NCBI GenBank assembly: GCA_046597185.1
Contig: JBKJLF010000249.1
Coordinates: 1-12,591, forward strand
Reading direction: 5' to 3'
DNA: 12,591 nt
Source of the DNA: CAMBDR01 sp046597185
Lineage (GTDB): Bacteria; Pseudomonadota; Gammaproteobacteria; Burkholderiales; Burkholderiaceae_D
The first letter of the stretch is position 1. Every line of letters starts with the position of its first letter. Shown here one piece after another: positions 1 through 9,625 of the stretch. The notes under the pieces are model-generated. The model saw nothing but the letters and a program-made list of their open reading frames with translations, ran no database searches and was not told the origin of the DNA. Both the position numbers and the translations under genes were made by a program.

Positions 1-48
1 TGCGCCTGCGCCTGCGCCTGCGCCTGCGCCTGCGCCTGCACCTGCACC
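1..48. repeat. Hexanucleotide tandem repeat (TGCGCC)6 plus two TGCACC
   Basis: Six perfect copies of TGCGCC (1-36) are followed by two variant copies TGCACC (37-48). The array starts at the window edge and may extend beyond it. On the minus strand it reads GGTGCA and GGCGCA units, coding Gly-Ala in the downstream partial gene. Because six is a multiple of three, copy-number changes would alter the length of the Ala-Gly stretch without shifting the frame. Confidence 0.9.
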
Positions 49-222
49 AGCGATTGCCCGCGCCAGCGCACTGGCCATCGGCTTGATCGAAAAACCCGCC
101 GACAGCCTGGGGGCCAAATGAAGGCGGCTGCGCTCGCCGGGATTGACAACATTGGTAATCATGGTCATGGTGTGCATTCTGGCCAAACGGGTCACGGAAT
201 TGATGATGAGATTATTGCGCAT
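1..222 (-). CDS. Partial gene downstream of giant surface protein; Ala-Gly repeat near N-terminus
   Basis: This is the first 74 codons of a gene that leaves the window at its left edge, so no stop codon is visible. The ATG at 222-220 sits inside the end of the giant gene and the two reading frames overlap by 11 bases. A strong Shine-Dalgarno sequence, GGAGGT on the minus strand (228-233), lies five bases upstream and fixes this start. The protein begins MRNNLIINSVTRLARM and continues with a basic, Ser/Leu-rich stretch to about residue 58. It then enters alternating Ala-Gly residues encoded by the hexamer repeat at 1-48. I see no clear signal peptide and no recognisable domain in this short part. 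Overlap and ribosome binding site indicate translational coupling to the giant gene. In other proteobacteria, giant DUF11/SdrD proteins are often followed by an outer-membrane or OmpA-type protein, but nothing here proves that. The gene call is firm and the function unknown. Confidence 0.7.
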   Translation of the reverse strand, partial: MRNNLIINSVTRLARMHTMTMITNVVNPGERSRLHLAPRLSAGFSIKPMASALARAIAGAGAGAGAGAGAGAGA

Positions 223-3200
223 GCTGCACCTCCGGCACGGCGTTCTGGCGCGGTTTTACCAGCTCCTGATTTGTTCTGTCGGTGGCTTGCCTTGGCGCAG
301 CAGCGTCTTTGCTGTTAAATTTCAAGCCCGGCAAGGGCGCAGCTTCGCTTTCCACGCTGCGCACACCGCCTTGGCTACGCCGCGCTTTAACTTGCTCCAG
401 CACATGGTTCGAGCATGAACCTTCGGCAAAATCAGCGCGAATCAATTCGCCATTTTTCACATCCAGGAACAGGCTGTTGGCATCACCCAAATTGCGGTTG
501 CTGGTGGTGGTCAAGCGGCTACCACGCGGTAAGGTCAGGCTATCAGCCTTAATCACATGCGACTTGGGACTTAAACCGCAATAGCTGAACTTACCCTCGA
601 TATCGGTGATGAAGTTGCTGCCGTCTTCCAGATACAGGCGCACACCGGGAATGCCCAATTCTTCTGCATCCTGGATGTGGTTGTGATTGCAATCGACAAA
701 CACCTTGCCCGCCACGCAGGCCTGATCGGTAAATACACCGGCAATCAGCCGGACTTTGTACTGGCCCTGGTTGGACGGCACCGCGTTCGGGCCGGGTTGC
801 AAGGCCGTGGTCAGGCAGCCAGCTACCGTGTTGCAGGCATAAGCAATGGCGCGGTTGATGCCATCGCCCTGCAGGCTACCCACGCCCACTCGCACCCGGT
901 AGGTCAGTACCGCTTGCTGCGCGGTGCTCATTGGGCCAAGGTTAAACGCCAGCACCGGGCCGAGGTTTTTGCTTGGGTTGGTCAGCGGGTTGGTCAGCGG
1001 GTTGGCCACCGAATCAGCCAGTACCCGCCCATTGAGTTGCGTGGTGCCCGGCACCAGGCTAAAGCCCGCTGGCAAGCTGTCGCGCACGGTCACTTGCGCC
1101 ACGGGCGAGCCGGAACTGAGCTTCACCGTCACTGTGTAGAGGATGGTTTGGCCAATTTCCACTTGCTGCTTGTCACCGATTTTGGTCAGCGATATGCCTG
1201 CCGGTATGGCCGGGTCGAGTGGAATATGGTTGTTCAAGATCGGTGCCGAATTGTGCGTGATAACAAAATCAAAGTAATACTGGGTACTGAGCGCACCACC
1301 GGTCACCATGCCCACGCAAGCGGCCGGATTATGCAGCGGCACCGCCAGTTGCGGCGCGTTGTCGGTATGTTGCACCAGCCCCGGGTCTGGCGTGGGGCCT
1401 ACACTGAGCACGGCTTTACAGGCCGGAATTTTGCCCGACTCCAGCGGAATATAGCCGGCCGGATAGCTGGTAATGGCCAGATGGTAGGTGCCATCCGGGA
1501 AATCATTTTGCAAAAAGAACTGGTATAAGCCATCGCTACCCGTCACTTGCTGCACCGCGTCCAAGCCGCCCAGCAGATGGCGGGCGGGGTCATAACCCGG
1601 CGGGCCGGAGAAGGTGACCACGGCACCAGCAACCGGTTTTCTGGTGACGCTGTCATACACCACGCCGGAAGGGTCCAGCGGCAGGTTTTGCTCGACGATA
1701 TCATCACCCGCACGCAGTGTGATATTGCGGATGGCAGCGCCGCCCGGCGAGCCTGCGCCACCGCCGGAGGTAGCGACATTGGGCAGGTTGTTGCCGTCTT
1801 TGGTGAACTTGATTTCAAAGCCGCTACCGATGGGCAAACCGCTCTCTTCGTAACCGGGGCAATGCAAGTTGTCAAACTGATAGAAGCCATTGCTGTCGGT
1901 TTTTGCGGTGCAGATCAGCTTGCCGTTTTGGCTCAGGGTCACCGTCCACTCGGCCGCGCCTTCAAACGGGGTCAAGGTCGGGCGCACGCGGGTGTGAGTG
2001 CGATCAAACCAGACATAACCGCTGACAATAGGCGGCTTCAAGGTGGGGCCGCTACGCACCCGCTCGCCAAACAGGTAGCCGTCCACCAGGCCGTTATTGG
2101 CTACCAACACGCTGCTGGAAAGGTTGATATTGCTGATCGTGTTTTCCTGCACGCTGCTGCCAAAACTGTTGTTGAACACGTTGCCACCGGCCTTGCCTGC
2201 GCTTTCTTTGCCGTCCACAATTTTGCCGGTGGCCAGATCGGTATGGGTTTCCACCAGCGTGTAGCGGCCAGGGATGACATTATCAAAGCTATAGCTACCA
2301 TCGGCCGCCGTCACGGTCACGCACGCGCCAGCCGGGCACGGTGCGCTGCCATCGGTGGTGGTGCCGCTTAAGGTGATATGCACGCCGCCGATGCCGGCTT
2401 CGCCCTCGTCTTTACTGCCGTTGTTGTTATTATCAAAATACACAAAGCCCGCCAGACTGCCCGGTTTTTCGCGGAAGTCGTAACCTGTGGCCACGGTAGC
2501 CGCCACCAGTACGATATCACTGATTTTGTTCGGGCCGACATCGAGTTTGCCGCCCACACTACCCAACGTGCTACCGCTGTTGCCAGCGAAATCGCGCCAC
2601 TCTGGCGGCTGGGTTTGCGTCACCTGGTAAGTGCCCGGCACTAATTGATCAAACACATAGCTGCCGTCTGCCGCCGTTTGCACGGTACGCGGCGCAATCG
2701 GGTTGCCGTTGGCGTCCTGCCCGGTTAAGGTCACGCTCACACCAGCCAGTGCTTCTTTGGGGTCCTGGCTGCGGTTGTTATTGATATCCACATACACTTT
2801 GCCGCTGATGCTGGCATCGCCGATGGTGGGGCTTTGTTCACCAAACAGGTAGTTGGTGGCAAGCTGACCCGCGCCCAGGGTAATGCCGCTGATGGTATTT
2901 TTCGGGGCGTTCGCCGTGCCGCCTGCGCTGCCTGCGGCGTCGCTGCCGTTCTGGTAGAGCGTGGGCTGGGTTTCCACAATGCTATAGCTGCCTTGCGGTA
3001 AATCGGCAAAGCTGAAATTGCCGCTGGAATTGCCACTGGTATCAGTGCGGGTGGTGCGCTGCACGCTGTTGCCGTAGACATCGGTGCCGCTTAAGGTGAT
3101 GAGCACATTGCTGATACCCGTTTCACCGCTCTCTTTCAAGCCGTTGCGGTTGGCATCCAGGTACACGCTACCGCTGATTGAGCCAAACAATTGCTGCTCG

Positions 3201-6200
3201 CGGAAATCATAGCCCAGCGCTGCGCCGCCGCTGCGTGGCATGACGATATTGCTGACGCTGTTTAACAGTGCCGTGCCGCCTGCAATGGTGCCCACTTTGC
3301 TGCCGGTAGCGGCGCTAAAGTCGGTGTAATTGGCGGGCTGGGTTTCGGTTAGCGTATAGCTGCCGGGCGCTACCACGGGGAATAAATACGCGCCGCTGGC
3401 ATTGGTTTGCTGGGTTAAAGTTACCGGGTTGTTTGCCAAGTCGGTGCCGCTTAAGGTGAGGGTCACGCCTGCCAATAGCACATCGCCCGCATCAAAGCTG
3501 CCGTTTTTATTCAAATCGGCATACACGGTGCCTGCCAGCGAGCCATCAACCAGGGGTGGCGGCGGCATTTCGCCAAACAAATAACCAGTGGCAGCGCTGC
3601 CTGCGGTGAGTACGATGGTGGTGATCGCATTTTTAGGCGCGTTGATGGTGCCGCCCGCAGTGCCTGCCAAATCGCTGCCGTCAATATAGCCGGCGGGCTG
3701 GGTTTGGGTTACGGTGTAAGTGCCGGCCAACAAACCGGTGAAGCTAAAATTGCCGCTGGCATCGCTTACCGTGCTGCGGCTGGCACCGCCGCTTAAGGTG
3801 ATGGTTACCGCCGCAATGCCGGTTTCGCCACCGTCTTTGCTGCCGTTGCGGTTGGCGTCAAAATACACATTCCCGGCGATGCTGGCCCCATTTTCACGGA
3901 AGTTGTAATTAATGCCAGCATTGCTGGAACCAAGCACAATGCCACTGATCACGTTCAAGGCGGCACTACCGGTCGCTACGGTATTCACGGTGCCGGGCTG
4001 GGTGCCGCTGGCGGCAGGAAATTCACCCACGCCGGCGGGCTGGGTTTCGGTGACAGTATACCCTGCACCATTGCTGGGGCGCAGGCCAGTAAAGCTGTAG
4101 CTGCCATCTGCGGCGGTGGTGGTGGTGGCGCTGACGATATTATTTAAATCATCCCGTCCGCTCAGGGTTAAGGTCACACCGAGCAGCTCTTCGCCTGCGC
4201 CATACAGCGCATCGCTATTCGCATCCAGATACACCCGGCCCGCAATGCTGCCAGCCTGTAGTTCGCCGAAATTAAAGTTGGCGTGGACGCTGGTGGCCAC
4301 GAAGGGGATGGCGCTGATCACATTGGCCACCGTATCCACGCAGGCGGCGCAACTTGCCGCCGCTACCGTGCCTTTTCTGGTGATACCGTCCAAATACGCA
4401 CCCGGCTGGGTTTCGGTAATGGTGTAGCCCGCGCCATTGGCATTGCGCACATTGGTGAAGACATAACTGCCATCGGCCAGGGTGGTAGCAATACAAGTTG
4501 GTGTGCCGCACGGCGTGCCGCCGCCGGCTGCGGTGCCGGTCAGGGTGACGGTAACGCCGACAATGCCAGTTTCGCCGCCATCTTTCACGCCGTTGTTATT
4601 GGTATCCAGATACACAAAGCCGCTGATGCTGCCGGTTTTTTCACCGAACAGGTAGTTAATACCGCTTTGCCCGGCATTGAGTACCACGCCACTAAACACG
4701 CTGGTGCTACCCACCGTGCTGGCTGTGCCTACGCTGGCCGCGCCCGTGCCAAGCGTATTGGCGGCTTCGGCAAAATCAAGCGGCTGGGTTTCGGTCAGGG
4801 TGTAGCCAGTGCCGTTACTGGCGGGCAGCGCGGTAAAGCTGAAGTTGCCGCTGGCGTCGCTGGTTCTGGTGCAAGAGGCGATGATGGTGCAGACATTCGC
4901 GCCGCTTAAGGTGGTGCCGGACAAGGTGACGCTAACGCCCGCAATCGGGGTGTCACCCGCGTTGGAACTACTGCTTTGGTCCAGATCCAGATACACATTG
5001 CCCGCCAGGCTGGCAGCCAGTTCGCCAAAATTGTAATTGCTGCCAAGCTGGCCCAGACCGATGACGATGCCACTTAAGCGATCATTGATCATGCTGCCGG
5101 TCGGCGTGCCGTTGACGCTGCCCACGCTATCGATGCCGTCGGCATAATTGGACAAGGGTGCGCTGGCCTGGGTTTGCTCGGTCAAAATATAGCCCGTGCC
5201 GTCGCTGGCGGGAATGCCCATAAAATTGTAGGCTCCGCTGGCATCGGTGGTCATGGTGCAGGGGTTGGGTGAAATCGCCACGCAGACGCTGACGGCGCTG
5301 GCGGTGTTGCCGGACAAGGTCACCGCAACCCCGGCAATACCCGGTTCGCCCGGATCTTTGACGCCGTTGTTATTCAAATCCACATACACAAAGCCGGAGA
5401 GGCCCTGGCCACTTTCGCCAAAGTTGTAATTGGTGGCAACATCGTTTTGCACCAGCACAATATTGCTGACCGTGCGCTTGGCCGCGCCCGGCACCGGGGT
5501 GTTGGCGGCAACCGGGGTGGCGGCATCATTGCCGCCCTTGCTGCCCACGGTCATGCCGGTATGGGTCACACCCGGTATCACCGCTTGCTGCACCTGGTAG
5601 GTGCCGGGGCGTAGATTGGCAAAGCTGTATGCGCCATTTGCGGCGGTGGTGGTGCTGGTGTTGACCGCACCCAGATCGTCGGTGCCCGTGAGGCTTACGC
5701 TAATACTGGTAATGCCGGGCGTTTCATCGGTGGCGGGTACGCCGGTAATATCACGCTGGGCGTTGTTGTTGAGATCGACAAACACAAAGCCAGCCAAGGA
5801 TGCAGGCTGTAATTCGCCAAACAGATAGCCGGTGGCAGTGGTGTTTTCCGCCAGCACAATGGTACTGATGGCATCCGCGCCGACGCCGGTGGCCGTACCG
5901 CCGCTGGTGCCTGCGCTTTCCCGCCCGTCCAGATAGCCTGCGGGCTGCGCTTCGGTGACGGTGTAGGTGCCGGGCGAGAGGTTGAAGAAATCAAAATTGC
6001 CACTGCCGTTGGTGCTAACGGGCGTATTCACCACGCTATTGCCGTAAATGTCGGTGCCGTTGAGCAGCATGTTGACACCGCTGATGCCAACTTCGCCGCC
6101 ATCTTTGGCCGCATTGTTATTGCCATCCACATACACCGTGCCGCTGATGCTGGAGCGCTGCACAGTCAGGTTGTTGCAAATATTGCTGTTGTTGGCCGAA

Positions 6201-9200
6201 TTGGGGTCCACTTCGCTGGTGCTGGCGGAAGCGCAGTTTTGCAGCGGGGTGATAAACGCCGTCATGACGACCGGAATTCGGATGGTTGCCACTTTGCCGC
6301 TCTCCAGCAGGCCGATATTGCAAGTGAGCGCGGTGGTGCCGCTGCAGGTGCCGCTGGTGGGCGTGCCGTTATTGGTACTCCACACCATGCCGCTGGTATA
6401 AGGGGCCGCGTTGTAGGGCGCAACACTGCCGCCGGCGTAGAGCGTCATGCCGGTAGGCAAGGTGTCGGTGACGCTGGTAACCTGGCTGTCGCCCGGCCCG
6501 GCATTGGTCACCGTCATCACATAATAAAACGGTTGCCTTCTTTGCACGATGGCCGTGCTGGCATCGCTGCCGCTGATAAAGGCGCGTGCGGTTTTGGTCA
6601 GTTGCAAATCCACCCGCATTTTGATGGTGGTGGTTTGGTTCACGCTATTGTTGGACAGCACCGAATCCACTTCATTGGACGTGATTGAGGCAGTGGACGA
6701 ATAGGCATCACCCGCTGCATTGGGCTGGGTATCGATATGAAAATCCAAAAACAGGCTGGTGGTGGCGTTGCTGGCCGCCAGAATTTGACCGGGCGGGAAG
6801 GTACAGGTAATGGTCAGCGTGGCCGGGCCTGTGACGGTGCTGTTGAGGTTGTTGCAGTAATTGGAATAGACTTGGCCGGTTGCGGCCAACTTGTCACCCA
6901 AAAAGGTGGTGGTTTTACCTGCGGGTGGGCGCATGACGTAGGTGAGAACCAAACCGGACGCCACCGATGGCCCGCGATTGGTGATGGTGTTGCGGTAAGT
7001 AACCACATTATCCGGGAACACGGGCGCGGCGCTGTTGGGCACAAAGCCGAGCGGATCGACGTTATCGGTGTTATTGATCAGTAAATCGAGCGCATCGGCA
7101 ATCACGGTTAATACCGAGGCAGCGCTGTTATTGCCCGCATTGCTCTCCTGAGTGGTGGTGGCCACAGTAGCGGTATTGGTAATGGTGCGCGGATTAACGG
7201 GCGCACTCATATAATCGGGACGCATGGTAACGGTAATGGTGGCGGTGCTGCCGCTGGCCATATTGCCAAGACTGCAATTGAGCGTATTAGTGCCGGCATT
7301 GAAGGCGGCGCAAGTGCCCACGCTGGGGGTAGCAGTTAAAAACGTCATCGTGCCCTGGGTAAAGCTGAACACATCGGCCACCGTGACGCCATTGGCGCTT
7401 GAGGGGCCGCTGTTGTTTACCGTCAAAACATAAGTCGCCTGGGTGCCCGCCAGCGCGGTGGCGGGGGTGACGGTGTTGATGATGGTGACATCGGCCACCG
7501 GATCAACTTGTACCGGGGCAGAAGCGCTATTATTGGCCGGATTGGAATCACCCTGATCGCTGGAACGTACGCTGGCGGTGTTAATCCAGTTATTGCCGGG
7601 CTGGGCGCTGGAGTCGAGCAGGGGGCGCGTTACCGCGACGCTAAAAATAGCCGTTTCGCCATTGGCCATGCTGCCGCCGCTTTGGGTGCAAGTAACGGTT
7701 GCGCCGGTGACGCAGGTAAAGGTTGCCGCGCTGGTGCCGCCGGTTTTGCTGGCGGTCACGCCCGTGCTGCCAGCGATATAGCCGGGAATCGGGTCAGTCA
7801 ACACCAGGCCAGTGGCCGTACCCGGCCCGAAATTGGTCAGGGTGATGGTGTAGGTGACGGTGGGCACGTTCCAGGCCAGCACGGGCAAATCGGCCGTTTT
7901 GGCAATCCGCATATCCACCGAGGTGCCGTTGGTGGTGGCCACCACGCTGGCGCTCGCGCAGTTATTAGCTGGCGTGGGGTCGGCCACGCCGACATTGACA
8001 TAATTGGTGCACGCGGTATTGGTCAGTGTGCCAGCCGCATCGGCCCGGGTGGTGAGCACCAGATCCGAACTGTCGGCCCCCACTGCCAACGCCGCATTAT
8101 AGGTACAGGTGACGGTTTGCCCCACTTGTGCGCCGCAAGTCCAGTTAAGCCCGCTGGCCAGGGCCACAAAGCTCTCGCCCACTGGCAGTGTATCCACCAC
8201 CCGCACTTCGCCACTGGCGGCGGCGCGTGGGCCATGGTTGGTAACGCGCAGGGTGTTGGTAATGTTTGCGCCCTGCGCCACCGGGTTGGGTGTTTTGGCT
8301 TTGGTGAGCGATAAATCGACCCCGTCCACCAACACACTGACGGTGACGCTGCTCGTGTTATTGGCCGCCACGCCATCCGCAGTGCTGCTGCTGATGGTGG
8401 CAACATTGGTAAATGGCGTGATGCTGGCAACCACTGGCGCGGTGGCGTTGATGGTGATGTCGTTACTGGCACCCACGGCGTAAGCAGCGCGGGTACAGGT
8501 GACGGTTTGGCCCACCACAGCACAGCTCCAGCCAGTGCCGGCGGCGCTAATGGCGGTGAAACCGGCGGGCAAGGTGTCGCTCACGGTGACATTACTTGCC
8601 GGAAATGGCCCCAGATTACGCGGAGCCAGGGTAAAGCTCATCGGCTGGCCACCGCCCAAAACACCCGCCGAGGCGGTTTTGGTCACCGCCAAATCGGTGC
8701 CGGTAGTAATATCCACGCTGGCCGTTGAGGCGTCATTGGTGTTATCAAAATCGGTAGCTGAGCCGCTGATCGAGACCAAACCGGTGCTGGTGATGGTGCC
8801 GGTAAAAGCGCCGGTTTCCTGGGTCAAAATCGTAATATCGGGCAATGCGCCCACGGCAGCAGAGGCGCGGGTGCAAGTTACCACTTGCGCCGCTGCGCCG
8901 CAAGCCCAGCCGCTGCCGCTGGCAGAAGTGAAGGTTAAATGGGGGCTGAGCGTGATGCTGGCCGTCACCGCGCCAGCGCTGTTGGGGCCGTTATTCACCA
9001 GTGCTGCGGTGAGCGTGACGTTGGAACTGGCGGGTACGGTGGCCGGGCTGGCCGGGGTGGACGTGAGAGTCAGCGCCATATCGGCACCGTTATCGATGGT
9101 GGTAACCTGATCCAGAATATCATTGGCCGGATTGCTGTCGGCACTGGTGGTGGCCACCGTAGCCCGTGCAGCCACGGTGGTGCCTGCGCTGGCCAGGCTC

Positions 9201-9625
9201 CTGACGGTGACATCCACCGTTTTCACCACCGCCGTGCCCGGCCCGCTGATATCGCCCGCCAAGCTGGCATAGCTACAAGTAACCTTATGCATGCCCACGT
9301 TGTAGAGGCAAGCCACGGCGTCGGAAACCGAAACAAAGGTCGTTTGCGCATCCAGCGTGAAAACCAACGTCACATTATTGGCGGTATCGGTGGTGTTATT
9401 GGTGATGGAGGCGGTGTAGACGATTAAGCCGCCACGCACCGCAGGGTCTGGCGTATCCACAAAATTGGAAACCAGCATATCGACCGCAAGCGTGGGTAAA
9501 GGCAGGAGTAGACCAAACAGGAACGGCAGGCCGGCCAGCAGACTGACGCGCCGCTTGTTTAGCCCAAGCAACAAGGCCATTGCCAACCCCAAACACATCC
9601 CTACCCAATTAAATAATTTGTTCAT
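212..9625 (-). CDS. Giant exported DUF11 / SdrD B-like repeat protein, putative surface adhesin
   Basis: About 3137 residues from the ATG at 9625. The N-terminus has two hydrophobic stretches (about 8-22 and 29-47) split by NKRR, with a plausible cleavage after TLA at residue 47, so export is likely. Residues ~48-1155 hold eight DUF11-like repeats with NxGP motifs and SNPAN-type linkers. Several carry a paired-Cys pattern (W-S/T-C ... VTC) that could form disulfides outside the cytoplasm. Residues ~1158-2523 hold about eleven SdrD B-like domains (G-x-VYxDxNxNGxxDxGE ... TxTxTQP ... YxFGE). Divergent repeats follow, then a ninth DUF11-like unit (~2808-2965), a last SdrD-like unit (~2968-3065) and a polar tail. 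No LPXTG, autotransporter barrel or other anchor is visible. GTG 9670 and ATG 9580 (GGGG upstream) are alternative starts; no start has an ideal ribosome site. The family usually acts as a surface stalk or adhesin. The exact role is inferred. Confidence 0.9.
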   Translation of the reverse strand: MNKLFNWVGMCLGLAMALLLGLNKRRVSLLAGLPFLFGLLLPLPTLAVDMLVSNFVDTPDPAVRGGLIVYTASITNNTTDTANNVTLVFTLDAQTTFVSVSDAVACLYNVGMHKVTCSYASLAGDISGPGTAVVKTVDVTVRSLASAGTTVAARATVATTSADSNPANDILDQVTTIDNGADMALTLTSTPASPATVPASSNVTLTAALVNNGPNSAGAVTASITLSPHLTFTSASGSGWACGAAAQVVTCTRASAAVGALPDITILTQETGAFTGTITSTGLVSISGSATDFDNTNDASTASVDITTGTDLAVTKTASAGVLGGGQPMSFTLAPRNLGPFPASNVTVSDTLPAGFTAISAAGTGWSCAVVGQTVTCTRAAYAVGASNDITINATAPVVASITPFTNVATISSSTADGVAANNTSSVTVSVLVDGVDLSLTKAKTPNPVAQGANITNTLRVTNHGPRAAASGEVRVVDTLPVGESFVALASGLNWTCGAQVGQTVTCTYNAALAVGADSSDLVLTTRADAAGTLTNTACTNYVNVGVADPTPANNCASASVVATTNGTSVDMRIAKTADLPVLAWNVPTVTYTITLTNFGPGTATGLVLTDPIPGYIAGSTGVTASKTGGTSAATFTCVTGATVTCTQSGGSMANGETAIFSVAVTRPLLDSSAQPGNNWINTASVRSSDQGDSNPANNSASAPVQVDPVADVTIINTVTPATALAGTQATYVLTVNNSGPSSANGVTVADVFSFTQGTMTFLTATPSVGTCAAFNAGTNTLNCSLGNMASGSTATITVTMRPDYMSAPVNPRTITNTATVATTTQESNAGNNSAASVLTVIADALDLLINNTDNVDPLGFVPNSAAPVFPDNVVTYRNTITNRGPSVASGLVLTYVMRPPAGKTTTFLGDKLAATGQVYSNYCNNLNSTVTGPATLTITCTFPPGQILAASNATTSLFLDFHIDTQPNAAGDAYSSTASITSNEVDSVLSNNSVNQTTTIKMRVDLQLTKTARAFISGSDASTAIVQRRQPFYYVMTVTNAGPGDSQVTSVTDTLPTGMTLYAGGSVAPYNAAPYTSGMVWSTNNGTPTSGTCSGTTALTCNIGLLESGKVATIRIPVVMTAFITPLQNCASASTSEVDPNSANNSNICNNLTVQRSSISGTVYVDGNNNAAKDGGEVGISGVNMLLNGTDIYGNSVVNTPVSTNGSGNFDFFNLSPGTYTVTEAQPAGYLDGRESAGTSGGTATGVGADAISTIVLAENTTATGYLFGELQPASLAGFVFVDLNNNAQRDITGVPATDETPGITSISVSLTGTDDLGAVNTSTTTAANGAYSFANLRPGTYQVQQAVIPGVTHTGMTVGSKGGNDAATPVAANTPVPGAAKRTVSNIVLVQNDVATNYNFGESGQGLSGFVYVDLNNNGVKDPGEPGIAGVAVTLSGNTASAVSVCVAISPNPCTMTTDASGAYNFMGIPASDGTGYILTEQTQASAPLSNYADGIDSVGSVNGTPTGSMINDRLSGIVIGLGQLGSNYNFGELAASLAGNVYLDLDQSSSSNAGDTPIAGVSVTLSGTTLSGANVCTIIASCTRTSDASGNFSFTALPASNGTGYTLTETQPLDFAEAANTLGTGAASVGTASTVGSTSVFSGVVLNAGQSGINYLFGEKTGSISGFVYLDTNNNGVKDGGETGIVGVTVTLTGTAAGGGTPCGTPTCIATTLADGSYVFTNVRNANGAGYTITETQPGAYLDGITRKGTVAAASCAACVDTVANVISAIPFVATSVHANFNFGELQAGSIAGRVYLDANSDALYGAGEELLGVTLTLSGRDDLNNIVSATTTTAADGSYSFTGLRPSNGAGYTVTETQPAGVGEFPAASGTQPGTVNTVATGSAALNVISGIVLGSSNAGINYNFRENGASIAGNVYFDANRNGSKDGGETGIAAVTITLSGGASRSTVSDASGNFSFTGLLAGTYTVTQTQPAGYIDGSDLAGTAGGTINAPKNAITTIVLTAGSAATGYLFGEMPPPPLVDGSLAGTVYADLNKNGSFDAGDVLLAGVTLTLSGTDLANNPVTLTQQTNASGAYLFPVVAPGSYTLTETQPANYTDFSAATGSKVGTIAGGTALLNSVSNIVMPRSGGAALGYDFREQQLFGSISGSVYLDANRNGLKESGETGISNVLITLSGTDVYGNSVQRTTRTDTSGNSSGNFSFADLPQGSYSIVETQPTLYQNGSDAAGSAGGTANAPKNTISGITLGAGQLATNYLFGEQSPTIGDASISGKVYVDINNNRSQDPKEALAGVSVTLTGQDANGNPIAPRTVQTAADGSYVFDQLVPGTYQVTQTQPPEWRDFAGNSGSTLGSVGGKLDVGPNKISDIVLVAATVATGYDFREKPGSLAGFVYFDNNNNGSKDEGEAGIGGVHITLSGTTTDGSAPCPAGACVTVTAADGSYSFDNVIPGRYTLVETHTDLATGKIVDGKESAGKAGGNVFNNSFGSSVQENTISNINLSSSVLVANNGLVDGYLFGERVRSGPTLKPPIVSGYVWFDRTHTRVRPTLTPFEGAAEWTVTLSQNGKLICTAKTDSNGFYQFDNLHCPGYEESGLPIGSGFEIKFTKDGNNLPNVATSGGGAGSPGGAAIRNITLRAGDDIVEQNLPLDPSGVVYDSVTRKPVAGAVVTFSGPPGYDPARHLLGGLDAVQQVTGSDGLYQFFLQNDFPDGTYHLAITSYPAGYIPLESGKIPACKAVLSVGPTPDPGLVQHTDNAPQLAVPLHNPAACVGMVTGGALSTQYYFDFVITHNSAPILNNHIPLDPAIPAGISLTKIGDKQQVEIGQTILYTVTVKLSSGSPVAQVTVRDSLPAGFSLVPGTTQLNGRVLADSVANPLTNPLTNPSKNLGPVLAFNLGPMSTAQQAVLTYRVRVGVGSLQGDGINRAIAYACNTVAGCLTTALQPGPNAVPSNQGQYKVRLIAGVFTDQACVAGKVFVDCNHNHIQDAEELGIPGVRLYLEDGSNFITDIEGKFSYCGLSPKSHVIKADSLTLPRGSRLTTTSNRNLGDANSLFLDVKNGELIRADFAEGSCSNHVLEQVKARRSQGGVRSVESEAAPLPGLKFNSKDAAAPRQATDRTNQELVKPRQNAVPEVQHAQ
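228..233 (-). promoter_or_regulatory. Strong Shine-Dalgarno site for the downstream overlapping gene
   Basis: The minus strand reads GGAGGTGCAGCATG, a near-consensus ribosome binding site five bases before the ATG at 222. It lies inside the last codons of the giant gene. It therefore decides the downstream start and suggests translational coupling of the two proteins. Confidence 0.75.
975..1010. repeat. 12-bp tandem repeat inside the giant gene
   Basis: Two perfect copies of GGGTTGGTCAGC (975-986, 987-998) are followed by a diverged third (999-1010). On the coding strand it encodes NPLTNPLTNPSKN in the linker of the C-terminal DUF11-like unit. The repeat keeps the frame and looks like a recent slippage duplication. 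Confidence 0.85.
2035..6155 (-). repeat. Block of about eleven SdrD B-like domain repeats in the giant gene
   Basis: By eye I count eleven successive units of about 115-140 codons. Each opens with S-I/L-S/A-G-x-VY-x-D-x-N and closes with a YxFGE or YxFRE motif. The opening segments resemble the Asp/Asn-rich calcium-binding loops of Cna B-type SdrD repeats. At DNA level short words recur, for example GCCGCTTAAGGTG on the plus strand near 2361, 3090, 3447, 3790 and 4900, in the codons for LSGT. Most units diverge well beyond these words, so the block appears old, with local conservation. Such blocks can expand or contract by recombination. Edges are approximate. Confidence 0.85.
6160..9485 (-). 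repeat. Eight DUF11-like repeats in the N-terminal third of the giant gene
   Basis: Eight units of about 125-160 codons follow the signal region. Most start with an (A/V/T)D(M/L) motif, carry NxGP and an L/V-xDxLP-type strand, and end with a variant of SNPANN. Examples of starts are ADMALTLTSTPA, TDLAVTKTASAG, VDLSLTKAKTP and VDMRIAKTADLP. DUF11 units are beta-sandwich modules of large surface proteins. The seventh and eighth units are longer than the rest. Boundaries come from reading the translation, not from a profile search. Confidence 0.8.

Noticed and set aside
677..1528. Long plus-strand open frames opposite the giant gene (677-1528, 1547-2371, 7508-8314 and others)
   Set aside because: They are the antisense shadow of a GC-rich, codon-biased gene, with compositions full of Gly, Arg, His and Ala or of Leu, Val and Pro, no domains and no ribosome sites.
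2035..6155. Possible CRISPR array suggested by regularly spaced short words in the giant gene
   Set aside because: The spacing of about 370 bases and open coding frame show protein domain repeats, not direct repeats with short spacers.
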